Shown piece by piece: positions 12,269-21,595 of a stretch of 22,636 nucleotides of DNA. The DNA comes from a virus. The DNA is taken from positions 1-22,636 of the IMG/VR virus record IMGVR_UViG_3300003702_000042. One strand, 5' to 3'. The notes below the pieces were generated by a model. It was not told the origin of the DNA. It saw nothing but the letters and a program-made list of their open reading frames with translations, and did no database searches. The position numbers and the translations under genes were made by a program. Positions within the stretch are counted from its first letter, which is position 1, and every line of letters begins with the position of its first letter.

Positions 12269-15200
12269 ATGAAAGATATCAATTCGGCATCAGACAATAA
12301 GTTCTGGTTTGATATGCCAGCTAGTCCAACTGGCCAAAGACCCTCCTCCCCCATTGCGGGACAAATAAAGTACGATACAACCGAGGATGTTTTAGAATAT
12401 TATAACTCCTCCACTACCGGTTGGATAGCGGTTACTGGAGGTGGAGGCGGCGGAAGTTCTACTTATACTGGTTTAACGGATACCCCGGGAAGTTTGGGGA
12501 CGGCTGGGCAGGCGGCTGTGGTGAATGCCGCTGGCAATGCTTTAATTTTTTCTGGAGTAAGTGGCACGATAGGTCCCCAAGGCCCGAGCGGTGCGACAGG
12601 GCCTCAAGGAGCGGCTGGAAACGACGGATCCGATGGATCCGATGGATCCGATGGATCCGATGGAGCGGCTGGCGCTACAGGCCCGAGCGGTGCAGTAGGC
12701 CCAAGTGGCGTAGCAGGCTCAAGCGGTGCAACAGGCCCAAGTGGTGCGACAGGTGCGGCAGGATCAACTAATTTCACAGGACTGACAGATACTCCGGGAA
12801 GCTTTGGAACTGAAGGCCAGTCAGTTGTCGTAAATACCGCTGGTAATGCCCTGATTTTTTCAGGAGTTAGTGGGGGCGGCGGCGGCGGAGGAAGTTCTAC
12901 ATTTGTTGGTCTTAGTGATACTCCGGGATCATTTACAGCTGATAAATATATTAGAGTAAATTCTGCAGGGGATGCTTTGGTGTTCGTAGATGGAGGTACT
13001 GGTGACGGGGTCGCATTTAGTCAGATTTATACTGGAGATGGAACCACAACGAATTTTGTTCTCACAAATTCCGTAAGCCATGTAAAAGATCTGCTGGTTT
13101 CGGTGGAGGGTTTAATTCAAATTCCTGTTGTCGATTATACTTTAACGGGAACAACCGGAATTTCGTTTACCGCAGGAGTAATTAGTGGAAATTTAATTGA
13201 CATCCGCCATTTAGCTTTACCAAGCGGCGCGGCGGGTGCGGATGGATCAGTAGGACAAGGAATTGCATTTAATCAAACTTTCACGGGAGACGGAACCGGA
13301 ACTCAATTTACTTTGAGTAGCGCAATTCCAAACGATTATGATTTATTAGTTGATATTGACGGCTTAACTCAAGTTCCCACAATTGATTATACAGTAAGTA
13401 GCACTACGTTAACTTTTACTACTGGCGTATTAAGTGGAGATTTAGTAAATGCAAGATATCTTTCTTCAGGGCCAAGCGGGGCTGACGGAGCCGACGGAGC
13501 AGCGGGGGCTACAGGCCCAAGCGGCACAGCAGGCCCGAGCGGCGCAACAGGCCCGCAAGGATCTCAAGGAGCGGCCGGAAACGACGGGTCTGATGGAAGC
13601 GACGGAGCAGCTGGCGCTACAGGCCCGAGCGGCGCTACTGGGCCACAAGGCGCAACAGGACCAAGTGGCGCAACGGGTGCGGCAGGATCAGCTAGCTTCA
13701 CAGGACTAACAGACACTCCGGGAAGTTTTGGAACCGAAGGTCAGTCAGTCGTAGTAAATACCGCTGGCAACGCCTTGATTTTTTCTGGAGTTAGCGGAGG
13801 AGGGGGAGGCGGCGGAAGTTCCACTTTCCTCGGTTTAACTGATACGCCGGGAAGCTTTACTGCAAATAAATATCTGACTGTTAATTCTGCGGGGAGCGCA
13901 GTCCAATTTACATCTGCTAGCCCAACAGGGGGAGTTAAGTTTCATCAAACTTATACAGGGGACGGATCAACAACTAATTATCTTTTAGATGCTGAAGTTA
14001 ACAATTCTCAAGAAATGTTGGTTTCGGTTGAAGGGCTTATTCAAACTCCAGTTGTAGATTACACAATGGCCGGGTCTACTGGAATATCGTTTACAACGGG
14101 GGTCACAAGTGGGGACGAAATTAGTTTTCGGCATTTGGGGGGTTTAACGGGTTCTCCGGGAGCTGCTGGATCCGTTGGAGCAGATGGGACGGTAGGATCG
14201 GGTTGGACCACAACTGATCAAGGATACTTCACGGGTTTTGATCTTACCGGTTCAGCAGTTGGGATTGTGCAAAACGCCAGTGGTTCTATAGCGGGACTCG
14301 ATCTGGCTGACAACAAATGGGATGTCTCGATTATTGAAGAAACAGATTCTCAAGTAGTAACTGGTGACGCAAATTGGACTGATGTTGAATTACAGCTGCC
14401 GTTTGAGGGATCACATGGCGCGACAACAACGAGTGATGAAAGTGACGATAATAGAACCATAACATTAAACAGTAATGTCAGTATATCTACCGCTCAATAT
14501 AAAATAGGAGCTAGTAGCTTGTATGTTGCCACAAGCAGTAGCGCGGCTGAAATAGGAGGGAACTTTAGTTTTACAGGTGATTTTACTATTGAATTTTGGG
14601 AGTATATTAGTACCAGAAAAAACGATCATTCATCTATCGCTTTTAACGCTACAAGCGTCAACGCTGCTTATCACAGCATTATGTATGGTTATTGGAATGG
14701 CGGAAGTACAGTCAGGCTTTATTCATCTTCCAATGGAAGCTCTTGGACCATGGCTAACAATCTGGTGGTAGGTGATAAACTAGACAATCAATGGGTGCAT
14801 AGAGCTTTGGTGAGAAGTGGTACCACTTGGTATTCTTATCAGAATGGGACTCTATACTGGACTTCATCTTTGGGGTCTAACGCTTTAGCTACAACAAACC
14901 AATATCATTGGATAGGCCGGGGGTATGCTTCAACTTCAAATAGAACAAGTGACGCCTATTACGATGGCATAAGAGTCACTCCCGGAGTGGCAAGATATAC
15001 GGCTAATTTTACGCCCTCGACATCACCTTATTATACTAGTGATACTATTAATATCGTAGATACCAAATACATTGGCCAAATCGGCGGTTGGGACGATACA
15101 GACGTCGACTACGGTATCAAGAAGATTTCCAATTCAGAACTTTCCGTCAAGAAGATGGGAGCTGATGTTAGTGATCGTCCGATAGATAGGTTATATGTCA

Positions 15201-15970
15201 ATGTTCAAAAACTGGGAGCCGTTGGACAGGGGGTTGCGTTCAATCAACTTTATACAGGAGACGGAACGACCACTAACTATCTTCTTACTGATTACTATCT
15301 TCTTACTGATTCAGTTCCTAATACACAGGATTTGCTGGTCTCTGTGCAGGGTCTTATTCAAACGCCGAATATTGACTATACCATGGCTGCCAACACGGGG
15401 GTTTCATTTACTACGGGAGTTGCGAATGGAAAAGAAATCAGTCTGCGCTATCTGGCTTTGGGGCCAAGCGGTGCGACTGGACCGACAGGACCAAATGGTA
15501 CTGGGGTTGGGGTTTCCTTTAGTAATATATTTACAGGAGACGGTCTTACTTCTGGTTTCGCTGTGGAAAGTTCTGTTCCGGAAGCTAAAGATCTTTTGGT
15601 TACTCTTAATGGTATTATTCAGCGTCCCACGGCCGATTATACTTTGGTTGGTAATACTGGGGTGTATTTTGATTCAGCGTTAACGAGTGGGTTCAATCTT
15701 GAAGCGCGATATTTGTCAATGGGTGGAACTGGTGCACCGGGACCAGCAGGTTCGGCGGCTTCATTTGCGAAAGATGTATTTACTGGAGATGGGGTTGTTT
15801 CTGGATTTACCATGGGAAGATCCGTTTCGAACATATTGGAGACCACTGTCTTTCTTAATGGGTTGGCGCAATTCCCCGATGATAATTATTTTGTAAATGG
15901 AACAAGTCTGACTTTCGCTTCTGGAGATATAGCGAGTGGAGATTTGATAATGGTAAGGCATGTATATTAA
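12269..15970 (+). CDS. Large collagen-like tail fibre with LamG domain
   Basis: 1233 aa. It starts with a phage-fibre-type N-terminus (RPSSPIAGQIKYDTTEDVLE). Five GLTDTP-type repeats (a 33-residue unit) lie near residues 65-100, 167-200, 210-245, 474-508 and 518-550, joined by Gly-rich linkers. Two collagen-like Gly-X-Y tracts fall at about 102-166 and 401-475, likely forming triple helices. Six repeats of about 65-70 residues (pattern TGDGxTxxFxL...LLVxxxGLxQxPxxDYT...RxL) begin near 13007, 13259, 13931, 15230, 15509 and 15758. A LamG-like lectin domain occupies residues about 708-925. It has no signal peptide. It is probably the main fibre shaft; the LamG domain may contact host surface glycans. 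It leads directly into the LamG gene array, whose members share that domain. Confidence 0.85.
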   Translation: MKDINSASDNKFWFDMPASPTGQRPSSPIAGQIKYDTTEDVLEYYNSSTTGWIAVTGGGGGGSSTYTGLTDTPGSLGTAGQAAVVNAAGNALIFSGVSGTIGPQGPSGATGPQGAAGNDGSDGSDGSDGSDGAAGATGPSGAVGPSGVAGSSGATGPSGATGAAGSTNFTGLTDTPGSFGTEGQSVVVNTAGNALIFSGVSGGGGGGGSSTFVGLSDTPGSFTADKYIRVNSAGDALVFVDGGTGDGVAFSQIYTGDGTTTNFVLTNSVSHVKDLLVSVEGLIQIPVVDYTLTGTTGISFTAGVISGNLIDIRHLALPSGAAGADGSVGQGIAFNQTFTGDGTGTQFTLSSAIPNDYDLLVDIDGLTQVPTIDYTVSSTTLTFTTGVLSGDLVNARYLSSGPSGADGADGAAGATGPSGTAGPSGATGPQGSQGAAGNDGSDGSDGAAGATGPSGATGPQGATGPSGATGAAGSASFTGLTDTPGSFGTEGQSVVVNTAGNALIFSGVSGGGGGGGSSTFLGLTDTPGSFTANKYLTVNSAGSAVQFTSASPTGGVKFHQTYTGDGSTTNYLLDAEVNNSQEMLVSVEGLIQTPVVDYTMAGSTGISFTTGVTSGDEISFRHLGGLTGSPGAAGSVGADGTVGSGWTTTDQGYFTGFDLTGSAVGIVQNASGSIAGLDLADNKWDVSIIEETDSQVVTGDANWTDVELQLPFEGSHGATTTSDESDDNRTITLNSNVSISTAQYKIGASSLYVATSSSAAEIGGNFSFTGDFTIEFWEYISTRKNDHSSIAFNATSVNAAYHSIMYGYWNGGSTVRLYSSSNGSSWTMANNLVVGDKLDNQWVHRALVRSGTTWYSYQNGTLYWTSSLGSNALATTNQYHWIGRGYASTSNRTSDAYYDGIRVTPGVARYTANFTPSTSPYYTSDTINIVDTKYIGQIGGWDDTDVDYGIKKISNSELSVKKMGADVSDRPIDRLYVNVQKLGAVGQGVAFNQLYTGDGTTTNYLLTDYYLLTDSVPNTQDLLVSVQGLIQTPNIDYTMAANTGVSFTTGVANGKEISLRYLALGPSGATGPTGPNGTGVGVSFSNIFTGDGLTSGFAVESSVPEAKDLLVTLNGIIQRPTADYTLVGNTGVYFDSALTSGFNLEARYLSMGGTGAPGPAGSAASFAKDVFTGDGVVSGFTMGRSVSNILETTVFLNGLAQFPDDNYFVNGTSLTFASGDIASGDLIMVRHVY
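12572..12766 (+). repeat. First collagen-like Gly-X-Y tract
   Basis: Codes for about 65 residues of Gly-X-Y, rich in GPQ, GPS, GAT and GSD triplets. Contains the exact 9-base repeat at 12626-12661. A second such tract lies at 13469-13690. Confidence 0.9.
12626..12661 (+). repeat. Four exact 9-base tandem repeats (GGATCCGAT)
   Basis: Four identical head-to-tail copies encode Gly-Ser-Asp four times within the collagen-like tract. The copies show no synonymous differences, suggesting recent slippage. Each copy adds one in-frame Gly-X-Y triplet, so copy changes would only alter shaft length. Confidence 0.95.
13469..13690 (+). repeat. Second collagen-like Gly-X-Y tract
   Basis: Residues about 401-475 of the large fibre, similar in content to the first tract and followed, like it, by a GLTDTP repeat pair and a Gly-rich linker. 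The two blocks are an internal duplication with many synonymous base changes. Confidence 0.9.
15277..15312 (+). repeat. 18-base tandem duplication in the fibre
   Basis: Two adjacent 18-base copies (15277-15294 and 15295-15312) differ at one base and encode YLLTDYYLLTDS. The other five members of this repeat family lack the extra six residues, so this is a recent in-frame slippage in the fourth repeat. Confidence 0.9.
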
Positions 15971-15972
15971 AA

Positions 15973-17088
15973 ATGAGTTTAACAAAACCAACATTAGATA
16001 ATTTAAGAGCGGCCGGAGCAACGGTGGGGGATGTTTATTTCCCGCTGACGAAACTGTTGCTGCCGTTTGATGGATCGAACGGAGCGACGACAACGAGCGA
16101 CTTAAGTAATTCTAACCATACCGCGACTTTTGTTGGGAACGCTCAAATTTCCACAGCGCAAAGCAAGTTTGGGGGGAGCAGTTTATATTTAGATGGAAGC
16201 GGGGATGAAATAGACCTAGGATCAAGTTCCGATTGGAATTGGCCAACACCATCAGGCGCATCTGGCGATTTCACCATAGAATTTTGGCATCGTAGGACAG
16301 CAACGGTTGCGTGGGCTAGCTTTTTTAGCACATATGCCACAATTGGTGCGGCTGGTTTTATTTTTGGGTATCAAGATTCTACTGATAAGTTGGGATGGTA
16401 CAACGGCACTTGGTATTACGCCAGCGGTAGCGGTAATACTGCGGTGGCTGTTGATACTTGGTATCATATAGTTGCGGTAAGGTATGGTAGTACCACCAAG
16501 CTTTATCTGAATGGCGTAGAGGAGCTTAGTTTTACCGATAGTGGTTCTTACGGTACTGCCAAGCTGTGGCTCGGTAGCCGAGGGACGTCGGCCTATGTCC
16601 AAGGATACATGGATGATGTTCGTATCACGAAAGGTTTTGCTCGTTACACTTCCGCTTTCACTCCTCCAACTTCTGCTCATTTGACTTCTGCCGGTGACGT
16701 CAACAAACAGATTTTAATCAATTCAACCGCCGATGGAGTCGCGATAGGAACCGGCGGCATAAACCAAGCACGAATTGCGAAAGCGTGGGTTAATTTTAAT
16801 GGAACAGGAACAGTAGCGATAAGGGGAAGTTATAACGTAAGTAGTTTAACGGATGATGGAACCGGTAAATATAAAGTTAATTTTTCAACAGTAATGTCAG
16901 ACATTAATTATTCTGCGGTTGTAGATGGAAAGTATTCGGAAAGTGATGATGCCCTATATAACACATTCGGTTCTCTTAGAAGAATAGCGACGGCCACTTC
17001 ATACGTCGCTGTTAGGGGTGTTGGGGGGAACACGACGAGTACTTTCAGTGATATTACAACGTGCACTGTAATAGTTTTCGGGAATTAA
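15973..17088 (+). CDS. LamG-domain receptor-binding/fibre protein, copy 1
   Basis: 371 aa, starting 2 bases after the large fibre stop. Head type A (MSLTKPTLDNLRAAG). Residues about 26-232 are a LamG/concanavalin-like jelly roll: LLLPFDG, DFTIEFWHRR (99-108), DTWYHIVAVR (151-160), KLYLNG, then GYMDDVRITKGFARYT (211-226). A conserved linker, GDVNKQILINSTADGVAIGT, leads to the phage fibre tip module ARIAKAWVNFNGTGTVAIRG, common at the C-terminus of fibres in aquatic phages as I recall. Its last 60 residues are tip type X (AVVDGK, SLRRIA, YVAVR), shared with copy 6. Likely binds host surface sugars; the ligand is unknown. Confidence 0.82.
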   Translation: MSLTKPTLDNLRAAGATVGDVYFPLTKLLLPFDGSNGATTTSDLSNSNHTATFVGNAQISTAQSKFGGSSLYLDGSGDEIDLGSSSDWNWPTPSGASGDFTIEFWHRRTATVAWASFFSTYATIGAAGFIFGYQDSTDKLGWYNGTWYYASGSGNTAVAVDTWYHIVAVRYGSTTKLYLNGVEELSFTDSGSYGTAKLWLGSRGTSAYVQGYMDDVRITKGFARYTSAFTPPTSAHLTSAGDVNKQILINSTADGVAIGTGGINQARIAKAWVNFNGTGTVAIRGSYNVSSLTDDGTGKYKVNFSTVMSDINYSAVVDGKYSESDDALYNTFGSLRRIATATSYVAVRGVGGNTTSTFSDITTCTVIVFGN

Positions 17089-17091
17089 AAA

Positions 17092-18225
17092 ATGAAAGAA
17101 TTTTTATTAAATGAAATTAAAGCAACCGGGACGACAACGGGCGACGTTTACTTTCCGCAGACAAAACTTTTGCTGCCGTTCGATGGAACGAACGGGGTGC
17201 AGACAACGAATGACTTAAGTAATTTAAACAACGCTATAACTTTCGGTAATCAAGCATCAATCTCGACGGCTCAAAGCAAATTTGGTGGATCGAGTTGTCA
17301 TTTCGACGGTACTGGGGATTATGTTGATGTCGGTGGGTCTTATTGGCAGGACGCCATTAACAGTGGAGATTTTACCCTTGAATTTTGGTTATATGTAGAT
17401 GCTCATGGAGGAACCAGCCAGTCTTGGATTAACAGTTACGGAAATAATGCTGCAGGATGGGGACTTTATTGTGGTCCAAATAGGAACTTGTATTGGTGGC
17501 ATTATATAGGTGGATGGGGATATATAAATTATGCTCAAGGAAGTCGAACAGTTTTATCTCTAGATACGTGGCATCACTGCGCTGTTACAAGGTCAGGAAG
17601 TACTTGGCGAATGTTTTTGAATGGAACGCAGGAAGATTCCATAACAAACAGCGGTACTATAGGTACACAAAACGGTGCCATTCAGAGTGGAATACGTCTC
17701 GGAACAATAAATGTAGGTCATGATTATCCTGTTAATGGTTATATGGATGATCTTCGCATCACCAAGGGAGTCGCTCGTTATACGTCTAATTTTACTGCAC
17801 CAACAATCGCTTTACCTACTGTCGCCGGTGACATCAATAAACAAATTCTTATTAACGAAACTGCTGACGGAGTGGCAATAGGAACCGGTGGCATAAACCA
17901 AGCGCGGATTGCAAAGGCGTGGGTAAACTGGAATGGTACGGGGACTGTCGCAATTAGAGACTCCTACAATGTTAGTTCTGTGTCGGATAGAGCTACTGGT
18001 AAATATACAGTTAACTTTTCAACAGCAATGAGCGATACAAATTATTCAGGAGCCGGTAACGCAGGATTCAATACTACAAACGGCGGGGCTGACAATTTTA
18101 ATAGATGTCTACATTTTATTCCTTATACAACTTCCGCTGCTTACGCTAATAGTTTTATAGGAGATGCATCGAGCCCCTCACTTAGTGATTGTCACGTATG
18201 TACTTTGTTAGTTTTCGGGAATTAA
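17092..18225 (+). CDS. LamG-domain receptor-binding/fibre protein, copy 2
   Basis: 377 aa, ATG 3 bases after copy 1. Head type B (MKEFLLNEIKATGTTTGD). The LamG core is residues about 25-234, with DFTLEFWLYVD (93-103), DTWHHCAVTR (158-167) and GYMDDLRITKGVARYT. Its surface loops are unusually Trp/Tyr-rich (LYWWHYIGGWGYINYAQG), as often seen at sugar-binding sites. The linker and AKAWVN module are conserved. The C-terminal end is tip type Y (NRCLHFIPYTT, YANSF, and a CHVC pair), matching copy 4 rather than its immediate neighbours. Confidence 0.82.
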   Translation: MKEFLLNEIKATGTTTGDVYFPQTKLLLPFDGTNGVQTTNDLSNLNNAITFGNQASISTAQSKFGGSSCHFDGTGDYVDVGGSYWQDAINSGDFTLEFWLYVDAHGGTSQSWINSYGNNAAGWGLYCGPNRNLYWWHYIGGWGYINYAQGSRTVLSLDTWHHCAVTRSGSTWRMFLNGTQEDSITNSGTIGTQNGAIQSGIRLGTINVGHDYPVNGYMDDLRITKGVARYTSNFTAPTIALPTVAGDINKQILINETADGVAIGTGGINQARIAKAWVNWNGTGTVAIRDSYNVSSVSDRATGKYTVNFSTAMSDTNYSGAGNAGFNTTNGGADNFNRCLHFIPYTTSAAYANSFIGDASSPSLSDCHVCTLLVFGN

Positions 18226-18229
18226 AAAA

Positions 18230-19342
18230 ATGCCATTTAATAAACCAGATATATCTCAGTTAAGCGCCTTGGGAAGCTCCTTGGGGGATGTTTACTTTCC
18301 ACAGACGAAACTGTTGCTGCCGTTTGACGGAACAAATGGCGCAACGGCAACTAGTGATTTGAGTAATTCAAATCATACAATAACTTTTGTCGGCAACGCT
18401 CAAATTTCCACAGCGCAAAGTAAGTTCGGAGGGAGTAGTCTTTTATTGGATGGCACGGGGGATTATTTATCAGGAACTTTGAATTCCTCGTTAGGAGCTG
18501 GTAATTGGACTATTGATTGTTGGGTATTTTTACCAAATGTAACGCCAGATGATTGTTGGAAGGCTATCATCAGCATTGGAAACGGGCATAGTACCGCAGG
18601 TAGTATTTCTTTATATGCTCCCAGACATAATAGTACTGTAGGCTCAGCGGTAGTTATCCTTAATCAAGTTAATCCCGCCCTAGAGGGCACCACTAATATT
18701 AACGATAGTGCGTGGCATCACCTTGCGCTAGTTAAGAATGGTTCAACAACGAGCCTGTATGTAGACGGTACTTCTGAAGATTCATATTCTGATAGTCACA
18801 CTTATTCTCAAACGAGCCTATATGTCGGAACTACTCCTAATTGTACGAGTGGTGGGGATTTTGAGGGTTATATTGATGATCTAAGAATCTCCCAAGGTGT
18901 TGTCCGTTATACGTCAAATTTTACTCCGCCAACAATTGGAAATCTGACTTCTGCCGGTGACGTCAACAAACAGATCCTTATCAACTCGACCGCTGACGGA
19001 GTTGCAATAGGAACGGCGGGGATAAACCAAGCGCGAATCGCAAAGGCGTGGTGCAGGTTTGATGGAACTGCAGCCGCTGCAAGTATGATAGACGATTCTT
19101 ATAATGTGAGCAGCATGACTGATAATGGTACAGGAGATTATTCAATAAATTTTTCAACGGCTATGGTTAGCGCAAACTATACAGCATTTGGATCTGTGGG
19201 ATCAGGATCTGTTGATACTTATGTTGGAACACTAATGCGACCTCAAACTTACAGTACAACTTCTTTTCGATTCAAGATGGGGTATACACATAGTACACCT
19301 TATGATTATGCGCAAAATTCGGTACTAATTTTCGGGAATTAA
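18230..19342 (+). CDS. LamG-domain receptor-binding/fibre protein, copy 3
   Basis: 370 aa, starting 4 bases after copy 2. It has head type A (MPFNKPDISQLSALG), like copy 1, with which it also shares the NAQISTAQSKFGGSSL block. The LamG core spans residues about 26-234 (NWTIDCWVFLPN, AWHHLALVKN, GYIDDLRISQGVVRYT). The tip module is altered: AWCRFDGTAAAASMIDDSYN replaces the usual GTGTVAIR. The end is tip type Z (YTAFGSVGSGS, TYSTTSFRF), as in copy 5. Several cysteines (residues 97, 109, 204) are not shared by the other copies. Confidence 0.82.
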   Translation: MPFNKPDISQLSALGSSLGDVYFPQTKLLLPFDGTNGATATSDLSNSNHTITFVGNAQISTAQSKFGGSSLLLDGTGDYLSGTLNSSLGAGNWTIDCWVFLPNVTPDDCWKAIISIGNGHSTAGSISLYAPRHNSTVGSAVVILNQVNPALEGTTNINDSAWHHLALVKNGSTTSLYVDGTSEDSYSDSHTYSQTSLYVGTTPNCTSGGDFEGYIDDLRISQGVVRYTSNFTPPTIGNLTSAGDVNKQILINSTADGVAIGTAGINQARIAKAWCRFDGTAAAASMIDDSYNVSSMTDNGTGDYSINFSTAMVSANYTAFGSVGSGSVDTYVGTLMRPQTYSTTSFRFKMGYTHSTPYDYAQNSVLIFGN

Positions 19343-19345
19343 AAA

Positions 19346-20473
19346 ATGAGAGAATTTTTATTAAATAAAATCAAAGCGACCGGGACTACGGCGGGAGATG
19401 ATTCTTTTACGAAAGTAAAGCTTTTGTTGCCGTTGGATGGAGCAGACGCTGCAACTTCTACGGCTGATTCAAGCGATTTGGGACATACAATTACTCTCAA
19501 TGGTACCGCCCAGTTGGATACGGCTCAAAAGAAATTTGGGACAGCTAGTCTTTTACTCGATGGTAATAGTGATTATTTAAGTGTAGCTGATCACACAGGA
19601 TTTGACTTTGGTGCCGCCGATTTCACTATTGAATGTTGGATAAGATTTAATAACTTATTTAGAAATACTATATTCAGTCATTTTGCAAATAGCACATCAG
19701 CCTCTCAATCTCTTTATCTAACTCATTTTGACAGCAGTAATACTTTAAGGTTGGGATACCATTTAGAGGGGGGAAGCAACACTGACACAAGTTACTCTTG
19801 GTCTCCTTCTACGGGGACTTGGTATCATATCGCAGTAGAAAGAAGCGGCACAAACATTAAGGTCTATATTGACGGCACCGCGGTTATAACTTTAGCAGTT
19901 TCTACTACCGCTCTTCAGGCTTCGGAAGACCCATTTAGAATTGGTGTGTTTAATGACAACACTACTGGGAGTCCTACTTTGGATTGGTATTTTAATGGGT
20001 GGATAGATGATTTCAGAATCACCAATGGTCTTGCCCGTTACGCCGGTAACTTTACACCTCATACAACGGCTCATCTTATTGGGAGTGGAGATAATTCGAA
20101 ACATATCGTAATGAACTCTTCAGCGGATGGAGTTGCGACGGGAACCCTAAAAGAGGACAATAATAGGATTGCTAAAGCATGGTGCAATTTTAACGGAACG
20201 GGGACCGTGGCAATTAGGACGAGTTATAATATAAGTAGCCTTGTGGATAGGGGCACCGGCCTTTACTCCTTAAACCTTTCAACCGCCCTAAGCGAAGCTG
20301 ACTGCGCAGGTGCAGCGTCTGCGCTTGATCAAGATGCAGGAACTAACTCAACCCAGCGTAATAGAATGGTGAACGTTATACCAGAATCAACTACACTGGT
20401 GTATGTAAACACTTTTCATTTTACTAACGCAGATGATTGCGAGATAGTTTCTGCGATAATTTTCGGGAATTAA
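19346..20473 (+). CDS. LamG-domain receptor-binding/fibre protein, copy 4 (divergent)
   Basis: 375 aa, head type B (MREFLLNKIKATGTTAGD). It is the most diverged member. SFTKVKLLLPLDGADAATST replaces VYFPQTKLLLPFDGTNGATT, and KEDNNRIAKAW replaces GGINQARIAKAW, although the first 15 residues and the FGN end match. The LamG core contains DFTIECWIRFNN, TWYHIAVERSG, IKVYIDG and GWIDDFRITNGLARYA. The end is tip type Y (NRMVNVIPEST, YVNTF), as in copy 2. It may be an older or imported member whose ends have been kept uniform by conversion. Confidence 0.8.
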   Translation: MREFLLNKIKATGTTAGDDSFTKVKLLLPLDGADAATSTADSSDLGHTITLNGTAQLDTAQKKFGTASLLLDGNSDYLSVADHTGFDFGAADFTIECWIRFNNLFRNTIFSHFANSTSASQSLYLTHFDSSNTLRLGYHLEGGSNTDTSYSWSPSTGTWYHIAVERSGTNIKVYIDGTAVITLAVSTTALQASEDPFRIGVFNDNTTGSPTLDWYFNGWIDDFRITNGLARYAGNFTPHTTAHLIGSGDNSKHIVMNSSADGVATGTLKEDNNRIAKAWCNFNGTGTVAIRTSYNISSLVDRGTGLYSLNLSTALSEADCAGAASALDQDAGTNSTQRNRMVNVIPESTTLVYVNTFHFTNADDCEIVSAIIFGN

Positions 20474-20476
20474 AAA

Positions 20477-21592
20477 ATGAAAGAATTTTTACTTAACAAA
20501 ATCAAAGCGACCGGGACGACAACGGGCGACGTTTACTTTCCGCAGACGAAACTGTTGCTGCCGTTTGACGGATCGAACGGAGCGACAACCACTACCGACG
20601 AAAGTAACACTAATGGAACTGCGACTTTTTATAACGGGGCTCAAATCTCAACAGCGCAAAGTAAATTTGGAGAAAGTAGTTTATATCTTGACGGAAGCAA
20701 TGATTACATAGACCTTGCTGCAAATTCAAAATATGTCATAGCCGCAAACGCTGATTTTACATTTGAGTGCTGGATAAAGACATCTGTTAGTAGTAAGGAT
20801 AATACTTTATATAGGCGTATATTTATGCTAGACGGACCGACTGGATCCGCAACTGGAAACTTACAAATTGCAATGTATAGTTCGGCAACTGGGATAGCAA
20901 TAATAACAGGCTCAGGTTCATGGAACTTTACTGGAGGGTCAGATGTTGACGATGACAATTGGCATCATATTGCAATAGTTCGCTACTCTGGAACGGTAAC
21001 TGTTTATATTGATGGGAGTATAGAGGGTAGTTTTGCTAGTACGGTCTCTATAACGGCAAACAGTGGTTCTCCTCGTCCTAGGATAGGTGCTTACAACAGT
21101 ACTGCAGGAGTATTTAATGGTTATATTGATGATTTGAGGTGGACTAATTTTGCTAGATATACGTCAGCTTTTACTCCACCAACAACCGGGCATTTAACTT
21201 CTGAAGGAGACGTTAACAAACAGATCCTTATCAACTCGACCGCCGATGGTGTTGCGATAGGAACCGGAGGCATCAACCAAGCGCGAATTGCAAAGGCATG
21301 GGTGCATTTTGACGGGTCAGGAACAGTTGCTATTGATGATTCGTATAATACTAGTAGTATAACCGATAGGGGGACAGGATTATATAAAGTTAATTTCTCC
21401 ACAGCTATGAGTAATACAAGTTATACGGCTTCAGGAACAGTTAGTACAGGATCAGACCAAGTGACCCCTTATGTCATAAGAGCCACTACATATGCGACCG
21501 ACGGTTTTTCTTTCGCTGCAAATTGGTCAGGAACAAGTAGCACAGGGTATCAAGACGCTGATGATGCGACAGTAACGGTTTTCGGGAATTAA
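20477..21592 (+). CDS. LamG-domain receptor-binding/fibre protein, copy 5
   Basis: 371 aa, head type B. Its start region is nearly identical in DNA to copies 2 and 6, yet the bases just after (TCGAACGGAGCGAC) match copy 1. The LamG core includes DFTFECWIKTSV, NWHHIAIVRYSG, VTVYIDG and GYIDDLRWTNFARYTSAF. The 29-base linker tract is identical to copy 3. The end is tip type Z (YTASGTVSTGS, TYATDGFSF), also as in copy 3. Copy 5 is therefore a patchwork of segments seen in at least three other members. Confidence 0.82.
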   Translation: MKEFLLNKIKATGTTTGDVYFPQTKLLLPFDGSNGATTTTDESNTNGTATFYNGAQISTAQSKFGESSLYLDGSNDYIDLAANSKYVIAANADFTFECWIKTSVSSKDNTLYRRIFMLDGPTGSATGNLQIAMYSSATGIAIITGSGSWNFTGGSDVDDDNWHHIAIVRYSGTVTVYIDGSIEGSFASTVSITANSGSPRPRIGAYNSTAGVFNGYIDDLRWTNFARYTSAFTPPTTGHLTSEGDVNKQILINSTADGVAIGTGGINQARIAKAWVHFDGSGTVAIDDSYNTSSITDRGTGLYKVNFSTAMSNTSYTASGTVSTGSDQVTPYVIRATTYATDGFSFAANWSGTSSTGYQDADDATVTVFGN

Positions 21593-21595
21593 AAA

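Noticed and set aside
12626-12661. CRISPR-like short repeats
   Set aside because: Units are 9 bases, contiguous and coding, with no spacers.
12421-12771. Overlapping plus-strand frame rich in Arg/Trp
   Set aside because: Frame-shadow of the GC-richer collagen-like repeats; the same holds for frames at 13449-13709 and 13466-13648.
15195-15683. 162-aa hydrophobic plus-strand frame
   Set aside because: Off-frame reading of the fibre's TGDG repeats; the membrane-like composition is an artefact of frame.
15961-15976. ATGTATATTAAAA before array copy 1 as another promoter motif
   Set aside because: It overlaps the large fibre's stop, lacks GTGTAA and touches the ATG; resemblance to P1 is probably chance.
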